From Periplaneta americana (Eukaryota > Arthropoda > Insecta > Blattodea > Blattidae): a stretch of DNA of 64,000 nt. Positions 24,086 to 35,065 of the stretch are shown one piece after another. The translations under genes and the position numbers were made by a program. Position 1 is the first letter of the stretch. The number at the start of each line of letters is the position of its first letter. Where the stretch lies: the NCBI RefSeq assembly GCF_040183065.1, contig NC_091119.1, positions 198,632,543-198,696,542 of the forward strand. Reading direction: 5' to 3'. The notes beneath the pieces are model-generated. The model was not told the origin of the DNA and made no database searches. It saw only the letters and a list, made by a program, of their open reading frames with translations.

Positions 24086-24411
24086 GTTTCTGTCAGATGC
24101 GTTTCCAATTCCAATGCGTTATATATCCAGAGGAGGATTTCTTGATAACGAATCAACTGATAGGTTTCCCTTCCATTGTTTTCGTGACGATGGAGTCTAT
24201 ATGGAGTTCCGAACCGCTGGATGTTACTATATTCAAGACACGATGCAGAAAGTAAAAATCTTGCCCTACGATAAGCAAATGAACGTCTAGACTGAAAATT
24301 AGCAATATAGTATCCAACTTGAGATTTTATTAAGCGTTTCCATGGTAATTTCGGTTTCGTTCTCTTGTTAAAATATTTGTGAAAAGTATAAATGGCTAGA
24401 GAGGTTGACAT
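24085..24411. other. Unidentified stretch with overlapping open frames
   Basis: Directly after the LINE break the + strand stays open to a TAG at about 24292 (MRYISRGGFLDNESTDRFPF then GCYYIQDTMQKVKILPYDKQ). The minus strand has a 121-codon frame over 24046-24411. I recognise neither. It may be an inserted fragment of another element. Confidence 0.3.
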
Positions 24412-24468
24412 TCTTTCTGTATACTCTCTGATTAATTGAGCTCCAACTACAAAATGATTATCTCCGGG

Positions 24469-24711
24469 TGTTCACACCTTTGGAGTAACGGTTAGTGCGT
24501 CTGACCACGAAACCAGGTGGCCCGGGTTGAAATCCCGGTTGGGGCAATTTACTTGTTTGAGGCTTTTTCCTCAGCCCAATATGAGGAAATGCTGAGTAAC
24601 TATCGGTGCTGGACCCCGGACATATTTCACCGGCATTATCACCTTCATCTCATTCAGACGCTAAATAACCTGAGATGTTGATACAGCGTCGTAAAATAAC
24701 CCACTAAAAAT
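24469..24711 (+). mobile_element. SINE family B, full length
   Basis: tRNA-like head with A-box region TGGAGTAACGGTTAGTGCGT and B box GGGTTGAAATCCC, body GAGGAAATGCTGAGTAACTA and TCACCGGCATTATCACCTTC, tail GATGTTGATACAGCGTCGTA followed by an A-rich end. No clean target duplication seen. Confidence 0.85.
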
Positions 24712-25324
24712 TTGTATCCGGATCTCAGTCGTGAAGATTTCTTTATAGATGTTTAATATTGCTCTTACTAGCTTGTGAAGTACAATTGTGTTTACATTTC
24801 CCAAAAATATTAGATGATTTTATGGGTATTCCCTCAGTAGGAATGTAAGCACTTGACGTCGTCGGTGTGGAAGTGTGTGAAGGCGAGTTTTTCAGGTAGG
24901 ACACTCATGACGTCGGTAAACAACTCGCATCTTGTTAGCTGCAAGGCAGTAATTACTGTAACCCTGAACCCCATCACCTCCTCACTCTTTCATCACATGG
25001 CAAAAGGAACAAGAATCTTTATTATTCTGCGTATCACATTTGTTATGTACTACTATAAAATTGTATTTCTCTTTCGAATATGAGATGGTTAAAAACTTTG
25101 TTTTATTTTTATGTTAATGGCGTACAAAACTGTGCAGGAAGAAAGGCGTAAAACCTATAAAAGCAAGTGCAAGAATATTTGTCTTGGTATATTCGACGCG
25201 TCACAAAGGAAAGCTTTTACATAGAGCATTACAATTGTTGAGGGAAGGGAAAATACTCTTGGCTTTCGAGTTCCTCTTTCTTTGTCTGTATGATGTATGA
25301 CCACAGGTATGTGTATATATTTAT
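24712..25324. other. No recognised feature
   Basis: A short frame at 24853-25083 lacks coding signs. Nothing else found. Confidence 0.4.
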
Positions 25325-26010
25325 TTGTGCGAGATCGTGCGTATTTGCTTGGTTTCCGCGGAAAGTCTAAAATTCCACATTCACTATTCCCAACCTAACA
25401 CACACAACAATTTCCCTCTTCTTACCGCTTAAGTGACATATTGATTTTACTGCTTTAGGCTTTTAACATATTATTTTTAGAGACGTTCAATATAGTAATA
25501 ATTATAAATTGGAAACTTACCACTGCAATTTCACCTAAATTGCACTGTTAATTATTGTTTTTAAATATTTGCAAAAATTAAGTAAAGTCTACTACTACAC
25601 TAAAGTTACTGCATTCGTGATGCAAGTAACATTAAGGAAGCCGTGAAAAAATCAACAACATTCCAGACTCATCATAGACTGGGGGAAAAAAAAGACAGAC
25701 GTATATCACGGCCTGCTGGACTATAGTAAACACAGAAAACATTTTAAAGCAACAATGTTGAAGATAGATATTTTTGTTTTGCAAATTTGCCGTCATTGAA
25801 CAGAAACCAAGATGGAGATTTCATTGCAACTAATTAGAAATTCCTCTTTCAGGTATGTAATAAACGATCTTCGCACAAAATAATGTACGATACACGAGCG
25901 GTATGTTTTCTTTCAATTCTCGGAAATTAAAAAAGCTCAACTACGTTTCGCTTTTTCAAACTTTTCCTCGAACATGAAAACTTCAACATACCGCTCTTGT
26001 AACGCATATT
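25325..26010 (-). repeat. Dispersed repeat R2, copy 2
   Basis: Reverse complement of 8320-9030 at high identity over about 690 bp, including the oligo-C tract of copy 1, here reduced and broken by an oligo-A (GGGGGAAAAAAAAGA at about 25681). No coding capacity. Confidence 0.75.
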
Positions 26011-26204
26011 GCTACTATTCATTAAAGACATCAGCTCAAAGAATTTGAGTGACTACAAAGGTTCTGAATACAATAAACATGTATCTACAATATAAAGTAA
26101 TATTTGAAACATTAAAGAAAAAAATAAAGTTTAAAAGTTATATAAAGTGTATCACGAGGTTTTCCCCCGGTTTATGGAGGTGATTACTGGTGCTATTTGG
26201 AACA

Positions 26205-26461
26205 TTAATTTTTTTTATGGGTTATTTTACGACGCTGTATCAACATCTAGGTCATTTAGCGTCTGAATGAAATGAAGGTGATAATGCCGGTGAAATGAGT
26301 CCGGGATCCAGCACCGAAAGTTACCCAGCATTTGCTCGTATTGGGTTGAGGGAAAACCCCAGAAAAAAACCTCAACCAGGTAACTTGCCCCGACCGGGAT
26401 TCGAACCCGGGCCACCTGGTTTCGCGGCCAGACGCGCTGACCGTTACTCCACAGGTGTGGA
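26205..26461 (-). mobile_element. SINE family B, full length, with target duplication
   Basis: A 257-bp insert flanked by a perfect 12-bp direct repeat CTATTTGGAACA (26193-26204 and 26462-26473). Minus-strand order: CCACACCTGTGGAGTAACGG, B box GGTTCGAATCCCGG, GAGGTTTTTTTCTGGGG, TCACCGGCATTATCACCTTC, GATGTTGATACAGCGTCGTA and an A-rich end. The best preserved copy of this family in the window. Confidence 0.92.
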
Positions 26462-26479
26462 CTATTTGGAACAAAAAAT

Positions 26480-26943
26480 GTAAATATAGTAATGTGGTGA
26501 CATTCATAATTAAGGAGTTACAACAGATTTTCGAAACACGCCAGGGTGTATGTAGCGCTAGACATGTTTGCGCAGGACTAACGATGTGTGGGGGAGGATT
26601 TAACGTTTCACATTCCAAGGTATGGAGAATTTTTCATGAGAACGAACTGTATCCTTTTCACTCGCAAAAAGTGCAGCATTTAGAACCACATGATCATGCC
26701 AACCGTTTGCCTGCCAGGTCCCCAGATTTAACATCACTAGATTACTGCATCTTGGAGTGGATAAAAGACATCGTGTACCAGATTAGGGTGCAAACACGAG
26801 AAGAGTTGATTCAACGCATTCTCGATGCCGCGGCTACGATAAGGAACGAACATGTGAAGTTACGAAATGCTACACGCGCGGTTCACACCCGTGCGAATCT
26901 TTGCCTCCAGATGCAGGGAGGAAATTTTGAACATTTGCTTTAA
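26480..26943 (+). pseudogene. Internally deleted Tc1/mariner-type transposase
   Basis: The frame to the TAA at 26941-26943 contains an HTH segment (HSKVWRIFHENELYPFHSQK then VQHLEPHDHA) fused directly to the C-terminal end (LPARSPDLTSLDYCILEWIK, REELIQRILDAAATIRNEHV, FEHLL). In intact family members most of the catalytic domain lies between these parts. Here only the last catalytic aspartate region (SPDLTSLDY) remains. The frame is still open across the joint, so a short protein could be made but should not cut DNA. Confidence 0.85.
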
Positions 26944-27239
26944 ATCCACTCTACATGCAAGAGACTGGTACAAAATAAAACACTTGTTTGTATTCTAACT
27001 ATGATTTCCATTTTTGTCAGTGACATCCTCAAATAAAAAGTTTTTTTTTTTCTGCTTTTATTCAAATTGCCGTAACTCCTTATTTATGACCAGCGACATC
27101 TATTTTACAATATAACAAATAGGTAAAAGAAAACGAGACATATTCCCTAGTGCAATAAATAAGTAAATAGGCAATGTCACAAAATATGAAAAATCAAGTT
27201 ACGTAGTTCTTGCATTCAGGCGACGATATATACATTAAT
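26944..27239. other. Transposon 3' flank, no further feature
   Basis: AATAAA-type motifs and AT-rich sequence after the transposase stop. No terminal repeat identified. Confidence 0.4.
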
Positions 27240-28205
27240 AAATACGGGTTGAACCGTAAGGAATGACATTAATTTCAAGGGGTTATTCTTTGAGGTATTT
27301 GCAACAAAAAAGTTTAATACAATGTTGCTCGTTTTTACTTCCTATTCGAAATAACAATTGTTTTAATGCAACATTTCATAGCATATTTTCAAGGGAAAAA
27401 TTGTTCCGGGGCCGGGTATCGATCCCGGGACCTCTGGTTGAACGTACCAGCGCTCTACCAACTGAGCTACCCGGGAACTCCACCCGACACCGTCTCAACT
27501 TTTCCCTTTATATCCACACAACTCGCGTAGGCTGACGAAACGCCAGAGACCCACATCGAGTGCACACAATCTCTGTATGACTTGGAATTGTGGTTTTCTG
27601 TTAACGTACACAGTGACGCATATATTAGCTCAGTTGGTAGAGCGCTGGTACGTTCAACCAGAGGTCCCGGGATCGATACCCGGCCCCGTAACAAATTTTC
27701 CCTTGAAATTATTCAAATCTGCTTTACAGGGAGCCTTACCTGAAAGACTAGATTTGCATTTCATAGCATACTTTGGGAAAGCCATTGATTGAATTTTCAA
27801 TATGGCCAGTCAATCTAAGAGAGCAGTGTATTATGATAATAGGTGATTGAAAGAATTTTAGTTTTGTCCTTTTAAATTAGCAGGAATTTGATCCGAACAA
27901 ATGTAACTTTTGGTTCTACAAAGGAATTTTACAATGTTACATTTGTTCAGATCAAATTTTTGCACATTTAAAGGATAAAATTAAAATTCTTTCAATCATT
28001 TATTATCATAATACTCTGCTCTCTTAAATTCCCTGAGTACATTGGTAACTAAATCAGTGGCTTTCCCAAAACACGCTATGAAATGTTTCATATAAAACAG
28101 TTTTTTATCTCGAAAAGGAAGCAAAAGTGAGCAAAATTATATTAAACTTTTTGTTCGATATATCTCAAAGAATAACCTCTTGAAATTGACATTACTCTGT
28201 ATATA
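27240..28205. mobile_element. Large foldback element
   Basis: Long inverted arms: 27264-27398 plus 27754-27845 pair with 27960-28195. Shared blocks are GGTTATTCTTTGAG, AAAAAGTTTAATA, CATTTCATAGC, CTTTCCCAAA and GAAAGAATTTTAGTTTTGTC (in one arm; TAAAATTAAAATTCTTTC in the other). The left arm is interrupted by the insert at 27399-27753. No transposase. Confidence 0.75.
27399..27753. mobile_element. Palindromic pair of family A tRNA-like units
   Basis: The insert lies between repeats of CATTTCATAGCATA (about 27374-27387 and 27755-27768), consistent with a target duplication. The minus-strand unit (27404-27478) and the plus-strand unit (27627-27690) both carry TAGCTCAGTTGGTAGAGCGC and GGGATCGATACCCGG. 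The spacer matches the family A body seen at 2330-2455. The plus unit is cut upstream of TTAGCTCAG. Confidence 0.7.
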
Positions 28206-28279
28206 TACTGTACAGGTTGGAAGTGAAATACCCTGCAGATTTTCAAAGCGAATAACTCATGTTGTGTGTAACAAAAAAG

Positions 28280-28478
28280 GGTAATACCACAGTCTAGAAT
28301 ATACAGTCGCGAAGCTCAATACGTAGTAAATATGCAAACATTAGATAGTTGCTCACCACTAGGATCGCTCATATCGCCTCATTACAGGCAATGAAAAATA
28401 GTACCGTCACAGTGTATTGTTTTTAGCACCCTCAAAACTCAAGCTTCGTGACTGCATATAGTAGACTGTGGTATTACC
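28280..28478. mobile_element. MITE, 199 bp
   Basis: Terminal inverted repeats of about 37 bp (GGTAATACCACAGTCTA, then CAGTCGCGAAGCT; the right end has CAGTCACGAAGCT) with a few mismatches. Non-coding. Confidence 0.8.
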
Positions 28479-28904
28479 ATATTGGAGGAAAGTCCATAGT
28501 TTTTTCAGAAAAAAGTTTTTTTCTCCAAATGTTTAACACCCTCTTATTCGGTAACTGTTACGAGTAGGATCGTGATTTTTGTCCATATCGATAGGAAAAC
28601 TAATAAAGAATAATTTATCCCTCTGGCGTATTTCAATAGCGAGCAGGGTTTTCGTGTAAATTTAATTTTAAAACCACTAATTTGATGCTACTGAACGATG
28701 CGATCAGCTTGCAACGCTGTAGTTAGAAAGGGAGATGGGAGATAGTTCACTAAGGTAGACAGACCTGAGTTCGTTGACCTCTTGCTTCAATATCACAAGA
28801 AGAAAGTGTGTTAGCGGCGATGATGCTAGACTGCTGAAACTTCCAACTTAATTATCTAATTAACTGTGCATTTACTCATAAAACGTAATATTAGTATTAG
28901 TATT
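28479..28904. other. No recognised feature
   Basis: AT-rich, no frame or repeat identified. Confidence 0.4.
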
Positions 28905-29390
28905 TATTTATTTAACCTGGTAGAGATAAGGCCATCAGGCCTTCTCTGCCCCTCTACCATGGGATTACAACTATAATATGAAGAATAAAATTACAATTAA
29001 TATTAAATTTACAATTACAATTACAATAAGAATTAAAGTACGACAAGCTTACCTGATTAATGAAAGCTAAACATTTTATCATAGAAGTTAAGAACAAAGA
29101 ATATTTTTGTATTTACTGAATTAAAATTAAACCTAGAATGACAAAATTCTATAGTGATGAAATTACCATATACTGAGATATTTTGTGACCGATTAAGGGA
29201 ACTATTTAGTAACGAATTCCAGAGTCTTGGCAGGGCTATTGTGAAAGAGGATGAGTATGAGGAGGTGCGATGGGATGGTATTGTTAGTATTGTTTCATGG
29301 CGAGAGCGTGTGTTCAGAGTTGTCTATTCATTTAAGTGTACCCTATCGTCTCTCTGCAGGATTATTTTACTTCCACCCTGTGTATAGATA
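28905..29390 (-). mobile_element. LINE 3' end with GGCC hairpin
   Basis: On the minus strand the sequence ends with a nested hairpin (GGTAGAG/CTCTACC outer, AAGGCC/GGCCTT inner, 28919-28958) followed by an AAATAAATA-type tail at 28905-28917. The hairpin core is shared with the + strand element ending at 41190. The coding part is not recognisable. Confidence 0.55.
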
Positions 29391-30221
29391 TATGTATTAT
29401 CGATGAAAGACACTTTTAGATATTAAATATCGTCAGAAAAGACAGATTTCTTATACTCAGTAAAAATTATATAAAATTATAATAATTATAATAATTCTTG
29501 GACTTCTATTTATAAAATTAAAAAAATCGTAACCTTTGTAAATTGAACAATACTTCCTGAAATTCAGGTACGTTACACCTATTCAAGAATGAAATAGCAT
29601 TACCAACTGAAGAGTTCAAGTTTCACTTTCTTGGGAATTTGCTGTCGTTGAATGTGCCTGTGCTAGACTGACCTGAGCAGCTAACCTTAGTGATTGAATT
29701 GAATTGAAGGAGGAGAATTGGGAGGACAAATTTAAAAGGTACGCAAAACGCGTCCTTGCAAGGAGTTCGGGGCTGTAAGAAACTAAATATGTGAGCTCCA
29801 AGCCTGTTGGCCACTAGTCTCACTCCGGGTTACGCTGCTCCACTGAAGGACTTCTAGAAAATTTTGAAGGGGGAAAAAACCGAAAATGGACGTAACCTCT
29901 TAGGTACCACATACGCGAGGGGACGGAAATGTGATCAAAGTGATCACGGGACGGGACGAGGAGGAGATGGCTGGTGTAAATCTGCACATTGAAATGAACT
30001 GTGTCATTTCGCAGTGCAGGAGGAGTCGAGAAGACTCTGTCGTCTGTTGTTCTATGAGAAGGCAGGTGAAGGCCGCCAGGAGAGACGCCGTGAATTCTGA
30101 ATCTGCAAATTGAAAGGTTCCCTGTCATTTCGCATTGCGACTAAATGAGTGACCTCGCAAAATAAATAGGCAATTTATAGTTTCTGAGCTAGGGCATTAC
30201 GTCATTTGTTAGAAAAGGGGG
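29391..30221. other. No clear gene
   Basis: Several 60-100 codon frames on both strands (for example minus 29820-30128) show no domain or coding bias. 29860-30130 is locally GC-richer. Nothing firm. Confidence 0.35.
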
Positions 30222-30960
30222 AATATGGGGAAGGGCATATAGGTCCGTGGCCCATTTCTTTCAGGGCTCATCCCGACATTTGTCTTAACGCCTTAGGAAA
30301 ACCACGGAATACCTTAGGCAGGATGAGTTGTCTCAATATAAGAGAATAGCCAATTTGGCTTCCAGGTAGGAGGTGATTGATTATGTCTTGAGCCTTGTTG
30401 AATCGTCTCAAAGTAGAGACCAGCCATTTGGCTTTATGTTGACTCAATTACGAAGAGATAGGCAGGGATAGATGTAATTATTAATTAAATTTAGAAAAAT
30501 ACCGGGGTCATGGAAATATGAGTGCAGGTCCGTAGCCCATTTCTTTTAGGGCTCATCCCGACATTTGTCTTAGCGCCTTAGGAAAAAACGGAAAAACCTT
30601 AGGCAGGATGAGTTGTCTCAATATCAGAGACTAGCCAATTTGGCTTCCAGGTAGGAGGTGATTGATTATGTCTTGAGCCTTGTTGAATCGTCTCAAAGTA
30701 GAGACCAGCCATTTGGCTTTATGTTGACTCAATTACGAAGAGATAGGCAGGGATAGATGTAATTATTAATTAAATTTAGAAAAATACCGGGGTTATAGGA
30801 ATATGAGTGAAGATCCGTGGCGCATTTCTTTTAGGGCTCATCCCGACATTTGTCTTAGCGCCTTAGGAAAACCACGGAAAAACCTTAGGCAGGATGAGTT
30901 GTCTCAATTTCAGAGACTAGCCAGTTGGCTCTTAGGTAGAATGATTCTATGAATCGATGG
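30222..30960 (+). repeat. Tandem repeat, 285-bp unit, about 2.6 copies
   Basis: Units begin near 30222, 30507 and 30792. The shared anchor GGTCCGTGGCCCATTTCTTT occurs at 30242, 30527 and 30812 (last copy slightly changed), spaced exactly 285. Each unit contains GGCTCATCC and GGATGAG as an inverted pair and TAGCCAATTTGGCT. Copies are highly similar, the third partial. No coding frame. Confidence 0.9.
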
Positions 30961-31699
30961 GTATACTAGCCAATTGGCTAATCTTAGTGATACTGAGGAC
31001 TGGATTTTGTTGAGACATTGCAGCATTTTGAACAAGAAATGGCATACGAAAGGTAGAGGGAGAAATAATCGTAACCCTCATTTTTAGACATTTGTAGATA
31101 AGTGCTACGTTTGAATCCAAAAGGGATAGCTTAGGAGTGTACCTTTAAACATAACATCGCTCTGGACATTGTCACATCGCTGTTGAAGCTACTTTCATGC
31201 CCAACATTAAAAGTTCATAAGTATTACGGCAATTTGAATTATCCTTTGAATAAATTAGAAAGGAGGCCTTGCTTGCCATGAAAGTCGACAATGAAGTAGC
31301 AGAACATGATACAGTATATTATGTGTATTTTTAACCCTGTTGTATTTCGCCACCGACTTCTTGCCAACTCCACAAACAGGATGTTCCGTTTCCTATCAAG
31401 ATTTTGTGATGCAATTCTGAAGTTTGACAAACACATTAGCCAAGAAACGTACAGTTACCCAAAGAAATATTGGGCCGTAAGAATATTCAAAGTCCCAGAT
31501 ACAAGACACTGCGTATGATAGGAGACACAGAGCATATAATAGTTATGCACAAGTTAACTCGTAATTGAGTTATCATTATTTAAATTCACTCTATTTGGTG
31601 TGTTGTTAGAACTCGTTCCAAAACTTATTTGAAAAATGTTAATGTGTTGTAAATACAGTACAGTAATACATATTATAGACATATTTTTTATTCATTTAT
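30961..31699. other. No recognised feature
   Basis: Moderately AT-rich unique-looking DNA. Short frames at 31239-31518 on both strands lack identifiable domains. Confidence 0.4.
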
Positions 31700-32395
31700 T
31701 TAATAATAACTTATACATAAAAACGTTACATTAAAATACCCCGAAAGAGCAAAGCTCGTGTTCGGGGACAGTTCCGTTACATAGATATGCATACTTTGTA
31801 CACAAAATACTGAAGAAAAAAGCTCACATAAAGATGTTAATAAAATTAGTAAATAATAATACTAATAATAACTGAGTGAAAAAAGAGACGATGTTTAGAT
31901 TGATGGATTAATATTAAATTATTATTAGTAGTATAATTAGTGCAGGTCATGTTGATATAGTAACCAAGATAAGATAGAAAAGTACACTTAGGATAGAAAT
32001 AAACTTGTTTTACAATACATGGTAATATAATACAGGGAAGTCTGTCATATAAATTTTTTAATTCTGGATCTGAAAATTTCATTGCTTAAAGTAGTCAATT
32101 CTGGATGAAATTTTATTATCGAATTATATAGCCGTGGACCATAATTTGTACTGTGTAGTAAAGCAGCAGATGTGAAATATTTAGGTTCAACTAAATTAAG
32201 AATTTCATTTCGTCTTGTATTATGATCATGTGGCTGAGCTACAAATTTCGTTCTATTTTTATGATAGAATTTCATTAAAGAGTATTTATAAATTTGGTCA
32301 ATTCTAAAAACATTCAATTCAGAATGGATCAAATTTGTTGGATAATCCAGTCGCCTTTTCAAACAAATTTTCATTATACGTTTTTGCAACATAAT
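31700..32395 (-). mobile_element. 5'-truncated jockey/CR1-type LINE
   Basis: The minus-strand frame 32045-32392 encodes the end of the pol protein (MLQKRIMKICLKRRLDYPTN; PHDHNTRRNEILNL; NYGPRLYNSIIKFHPELTTL), stop near 32045. The 3' untranslated part carries a hairpin at 31739-31767 (CCCCGAA/TTCGGGG outer, GAGC/GCTC inner) that covaries with the one at 10749-10779. Confidence 0.8.
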
Positions 32396-32464
32396 TAGAG
32401 GAAAAAGTATAGTATATAGTATATAGTATTATTATTGTTATTAAGTGTGAATTTTCTTTTCTTT

Positions 32465-33083
32465 TATGCTCGACCATGCCGAAATGTAGTAATTATACAC
32501 CTGGTAGCAGCCCTTTAATGGACCTCATTAAAGTACACCTATTCATTAAAGTTCAGGTGTTCCACCAATCAGAAAATACTATTGTAGCAATATGAAAGCT
32601 CAAGTATCGATTATTCTCGGATATGCAATCGAAAGAGAACTAGTTCTGTTACTATAATAATTAGCGTTAATTGTAAATAATATTCAAATAAATTCAATTT
32701 GTCATCTCGTTTTTCAATGTCTAATTCAATTTCAAGGTTATATCAAGATTAATGTTTATTTTACTCTCTAGATTATATCAAGCTCAATGTCGATATTTGT
32801 TTCTGGGAAAAAAATCAATACTTTCGCGTCTGAGCACATCTCACAATTTACGAGGTATTGCACAAGGTCAGTTCCGCTCCTCAGTCAGATAAGAATAACA
32901 TGAATACTTATGAACAATTTCAAGTCGGAAATGTGGTCGAGCATAAAAAGTCGTATGAAACTTGACTATAATGGTAATTAAGACGCTCGTAAGAAAATTA
33001 TGAAACTCGCTTGCGCTCGTTTCATAAACATACTCGCGTCTTAATTACTACCATTATAGGCTCGTTGCATAACGTACTATTAT
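32465..33083 (+). mobile_element. Inverted-repeat family R1, copy 2
   Basis: Same termini and layout as 1348-1965. It lacks a segment of roughly 40 bp (GTCACGGAGGCTGGAAATCC) present in copies 1 and 3. The hairpin core reads GAAACTCGCTTGCGCTCGTT. Confidence 0.85.
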
Positions 33084-33142
33084 GAGTTTCGAAACGATAG
33101 TTTATAACAAAGAAAATGAACTGACATCCTTCCTTTGGGGAA

Positions 33143-33547
33143 GAGTACAGTAGTGGCAAAAAAACCGGACCGACCCTTGTAGCTGATTTCAGAGCCTTGT
33201 TCAGTCCAGAGCACGATAGACTGGTAACTAAGACTTTCGTGGTTCGAATCCTGCCTGGGAAGAAAACTTTTTTCGTTCCTTATTGAAATGTATTCCCAAT
33301 ACTTTTCGTTTGCAGCGATATTTTACTACTTAATTAACTTATTATTACCAGAACATGAATTTTACCAGTAATCGAAAAGTATTGGGAATAAATTTGATTA
33401 AGGAACAAAAGAAAAGTTTCCTCTCCAGGCAGGATTCGAACCACGAAAGTCTTAGTTACCAGCCAATCGTGCTCTGGAGTGAACAAGGCTCTGAAATCAG
33501 CTACAAGGGTCCGTCCGGTTTTTTTTTTTTTTTTGCTACTACTGTAC
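33143..33547. mobile_element. Palindromic tRNA-like foldback element
   Basis: Two arms of about 170 bp in inverted orientation, each with AGCTGATTTCAGAGCCTTGT, CCAGAGCACGAT and a B-box-like GGTTCGAATCCTGCC (inverted in the right arm). The single-strand fold would be a long hairpin with a loop near 33320-33350. Outer ends: GTACAGTAGTGGCAAAAA and complement. Confidence 0.8.
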
Positions 33548-34137
33548 ATTAAAATAGTTGTGTATATTTTGTAGTCATTTATATTGTTATTGTACTATTT
33601 TCTATGGAAATTTGAAAGAGATGTGAATGTTAAATTATATTAGACTTGTACTCATGGTTCGCCCACCCTTCATAAATATGTTTATGTAACTCTCTTCAAT
33701 AAGACTGGTGGATTTGGTCTGTGAATTTTGGCGGAATTTGACAAAATTCGCAACTCAAACGAGAAATAATAATGGACAAATATAATTATTTTTTTCAAAA
33801 AATAGTTTGAGGACATGTCGTCTTCGTTTAATTTCTCTCTGTATCTTGTGTAAAAAAACACACAAAATTTGTTTTACTTTTAAAGTTCATCGTCAATTTG
33901 TGATTTTGTTTTCAAATAAAGACCCAGTTAATTTCTTACTAATTATATTTTATGTATATAATTCCCGGATAAGTTGACTTGTAAATATTGATGAGTATGA
34001 ACAATAATTAATAGTCGAATAGAGTAGGAGAAATCTTTGTACGAAGGCAGATAGACGAACAGATACAATCCCAAAACCGTTTTATCGTTGCGGAATGTTG
34101 AAAACGCTTACTTGCGCTGAAATATCGAAATAAACTT
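33548..34137. other. AT-rich DNA, no gene
   Basis: No coding frame or repeat recognised. Confidence 0.4.
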
Positions 34138-34787
34138 TATGCTCGACCATGCCGAAATGTAGTAATTATACACCTGGTAGTAGCCCTTTAATGCACCTCA
34201 TTAAAGTACATGTATTCATTATAGTTCAGTTGTTCAGCCAATGAGAAATCACCATTGTAGCATTATAAAAGCGCAAGTATCGATTATTCTCGGATATGCA
34301 ATCGAAAGACAACTAGCGAAAAGTCACGGAGGCTGGAAATCCAATACTGTCGCAGAAGGTTATGTTCTGTTACTATAATAATTAGCGTTAATTGTAAATA
34401 ATATTCAAATAAATTCAATTTGTCATCTCGTTTTTCAATTCTAAATCAATTTCCAGGTTATATCAAGACTAATGTTCATGTTATTCTCTAGATTATATCA
34501 AGGTCAATGACATTCGTGCCTCGGAAAAAATCAATACTTTCGCGTCTGCACACATCCCTCAATTTAGGTCAGTTCCGCTCCTCACTTACATAACCATAAC
34601 ATGAATACTTATGAATAATTTCAAGTTAGAAATATGGTCGAGCATAAAAAGTCATATGAAACTTGCCTATAATGGTAATTAAGACGCTCGCATGAAAATT
34701 ATGAAACTCGCTTGCGCTCGTTTCATAAACAAACGTAGTCGCGTCTTAATTACTACCATTATAGGCTCGTTGCATAATGTACTATTT
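34138..34787 (+). mobile_element. Inverted-repeat family R1, copy 3
   Basis: The most complete copy: it keeps both segments missing from copies 1 and 2. Hairpin core in the same orientation as copy 2. AACGTAGTCGCG replaces ACTCGCG in the right palindrome arm. Confidence 0.85.
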
Positions 34788-34789
34788 TC

Positions 34790-35065
34790 TAACATCATAG
34801 TTCAATGTTGTTGTTTAGTCAGCTGTTCGAAGATAGGTCTGAACCTCAAGTGGTACCAATAAGGCATCACTTATGAGACAACTAAGCCAGGAGATAATGG
34901 GATAGGTTGGCCACTTCCTTTAGCGCTTCATTGCATTCATCGGTGACTAGCTACATATTACACTAATCAGACTTCAGATGCATACAAACAATTGTTCTTC
35001 CTCTGACACATATCGTCAAGTGAGATGTACTGCCTGGTATTAGACGTATACCTACATATCAGCCA
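34790..35065 (+). repeat. Dispersed repeat R3, copy 1
   Basis: Matches the reverse complement of 38440-38757 (TGTTTAGTCAGCTGTTCGAA; CCAATAAGGCATCACTTATG; GACACATATCGTCAAGTGAG; ATATCAGCCAGAACCT). A short piece (CACCAATAAGGCATGACCTC) also occurs near 58350. Non-coding, SINE-sized, but no tRNA-like boxes seen. Confidence 0.75.

Noticed and set aside
27404-27690. Two tRNA genes
   Set aside because: Same family A SINE units, one truncated, in a repeat insertion. Degenerate anticodon arms.
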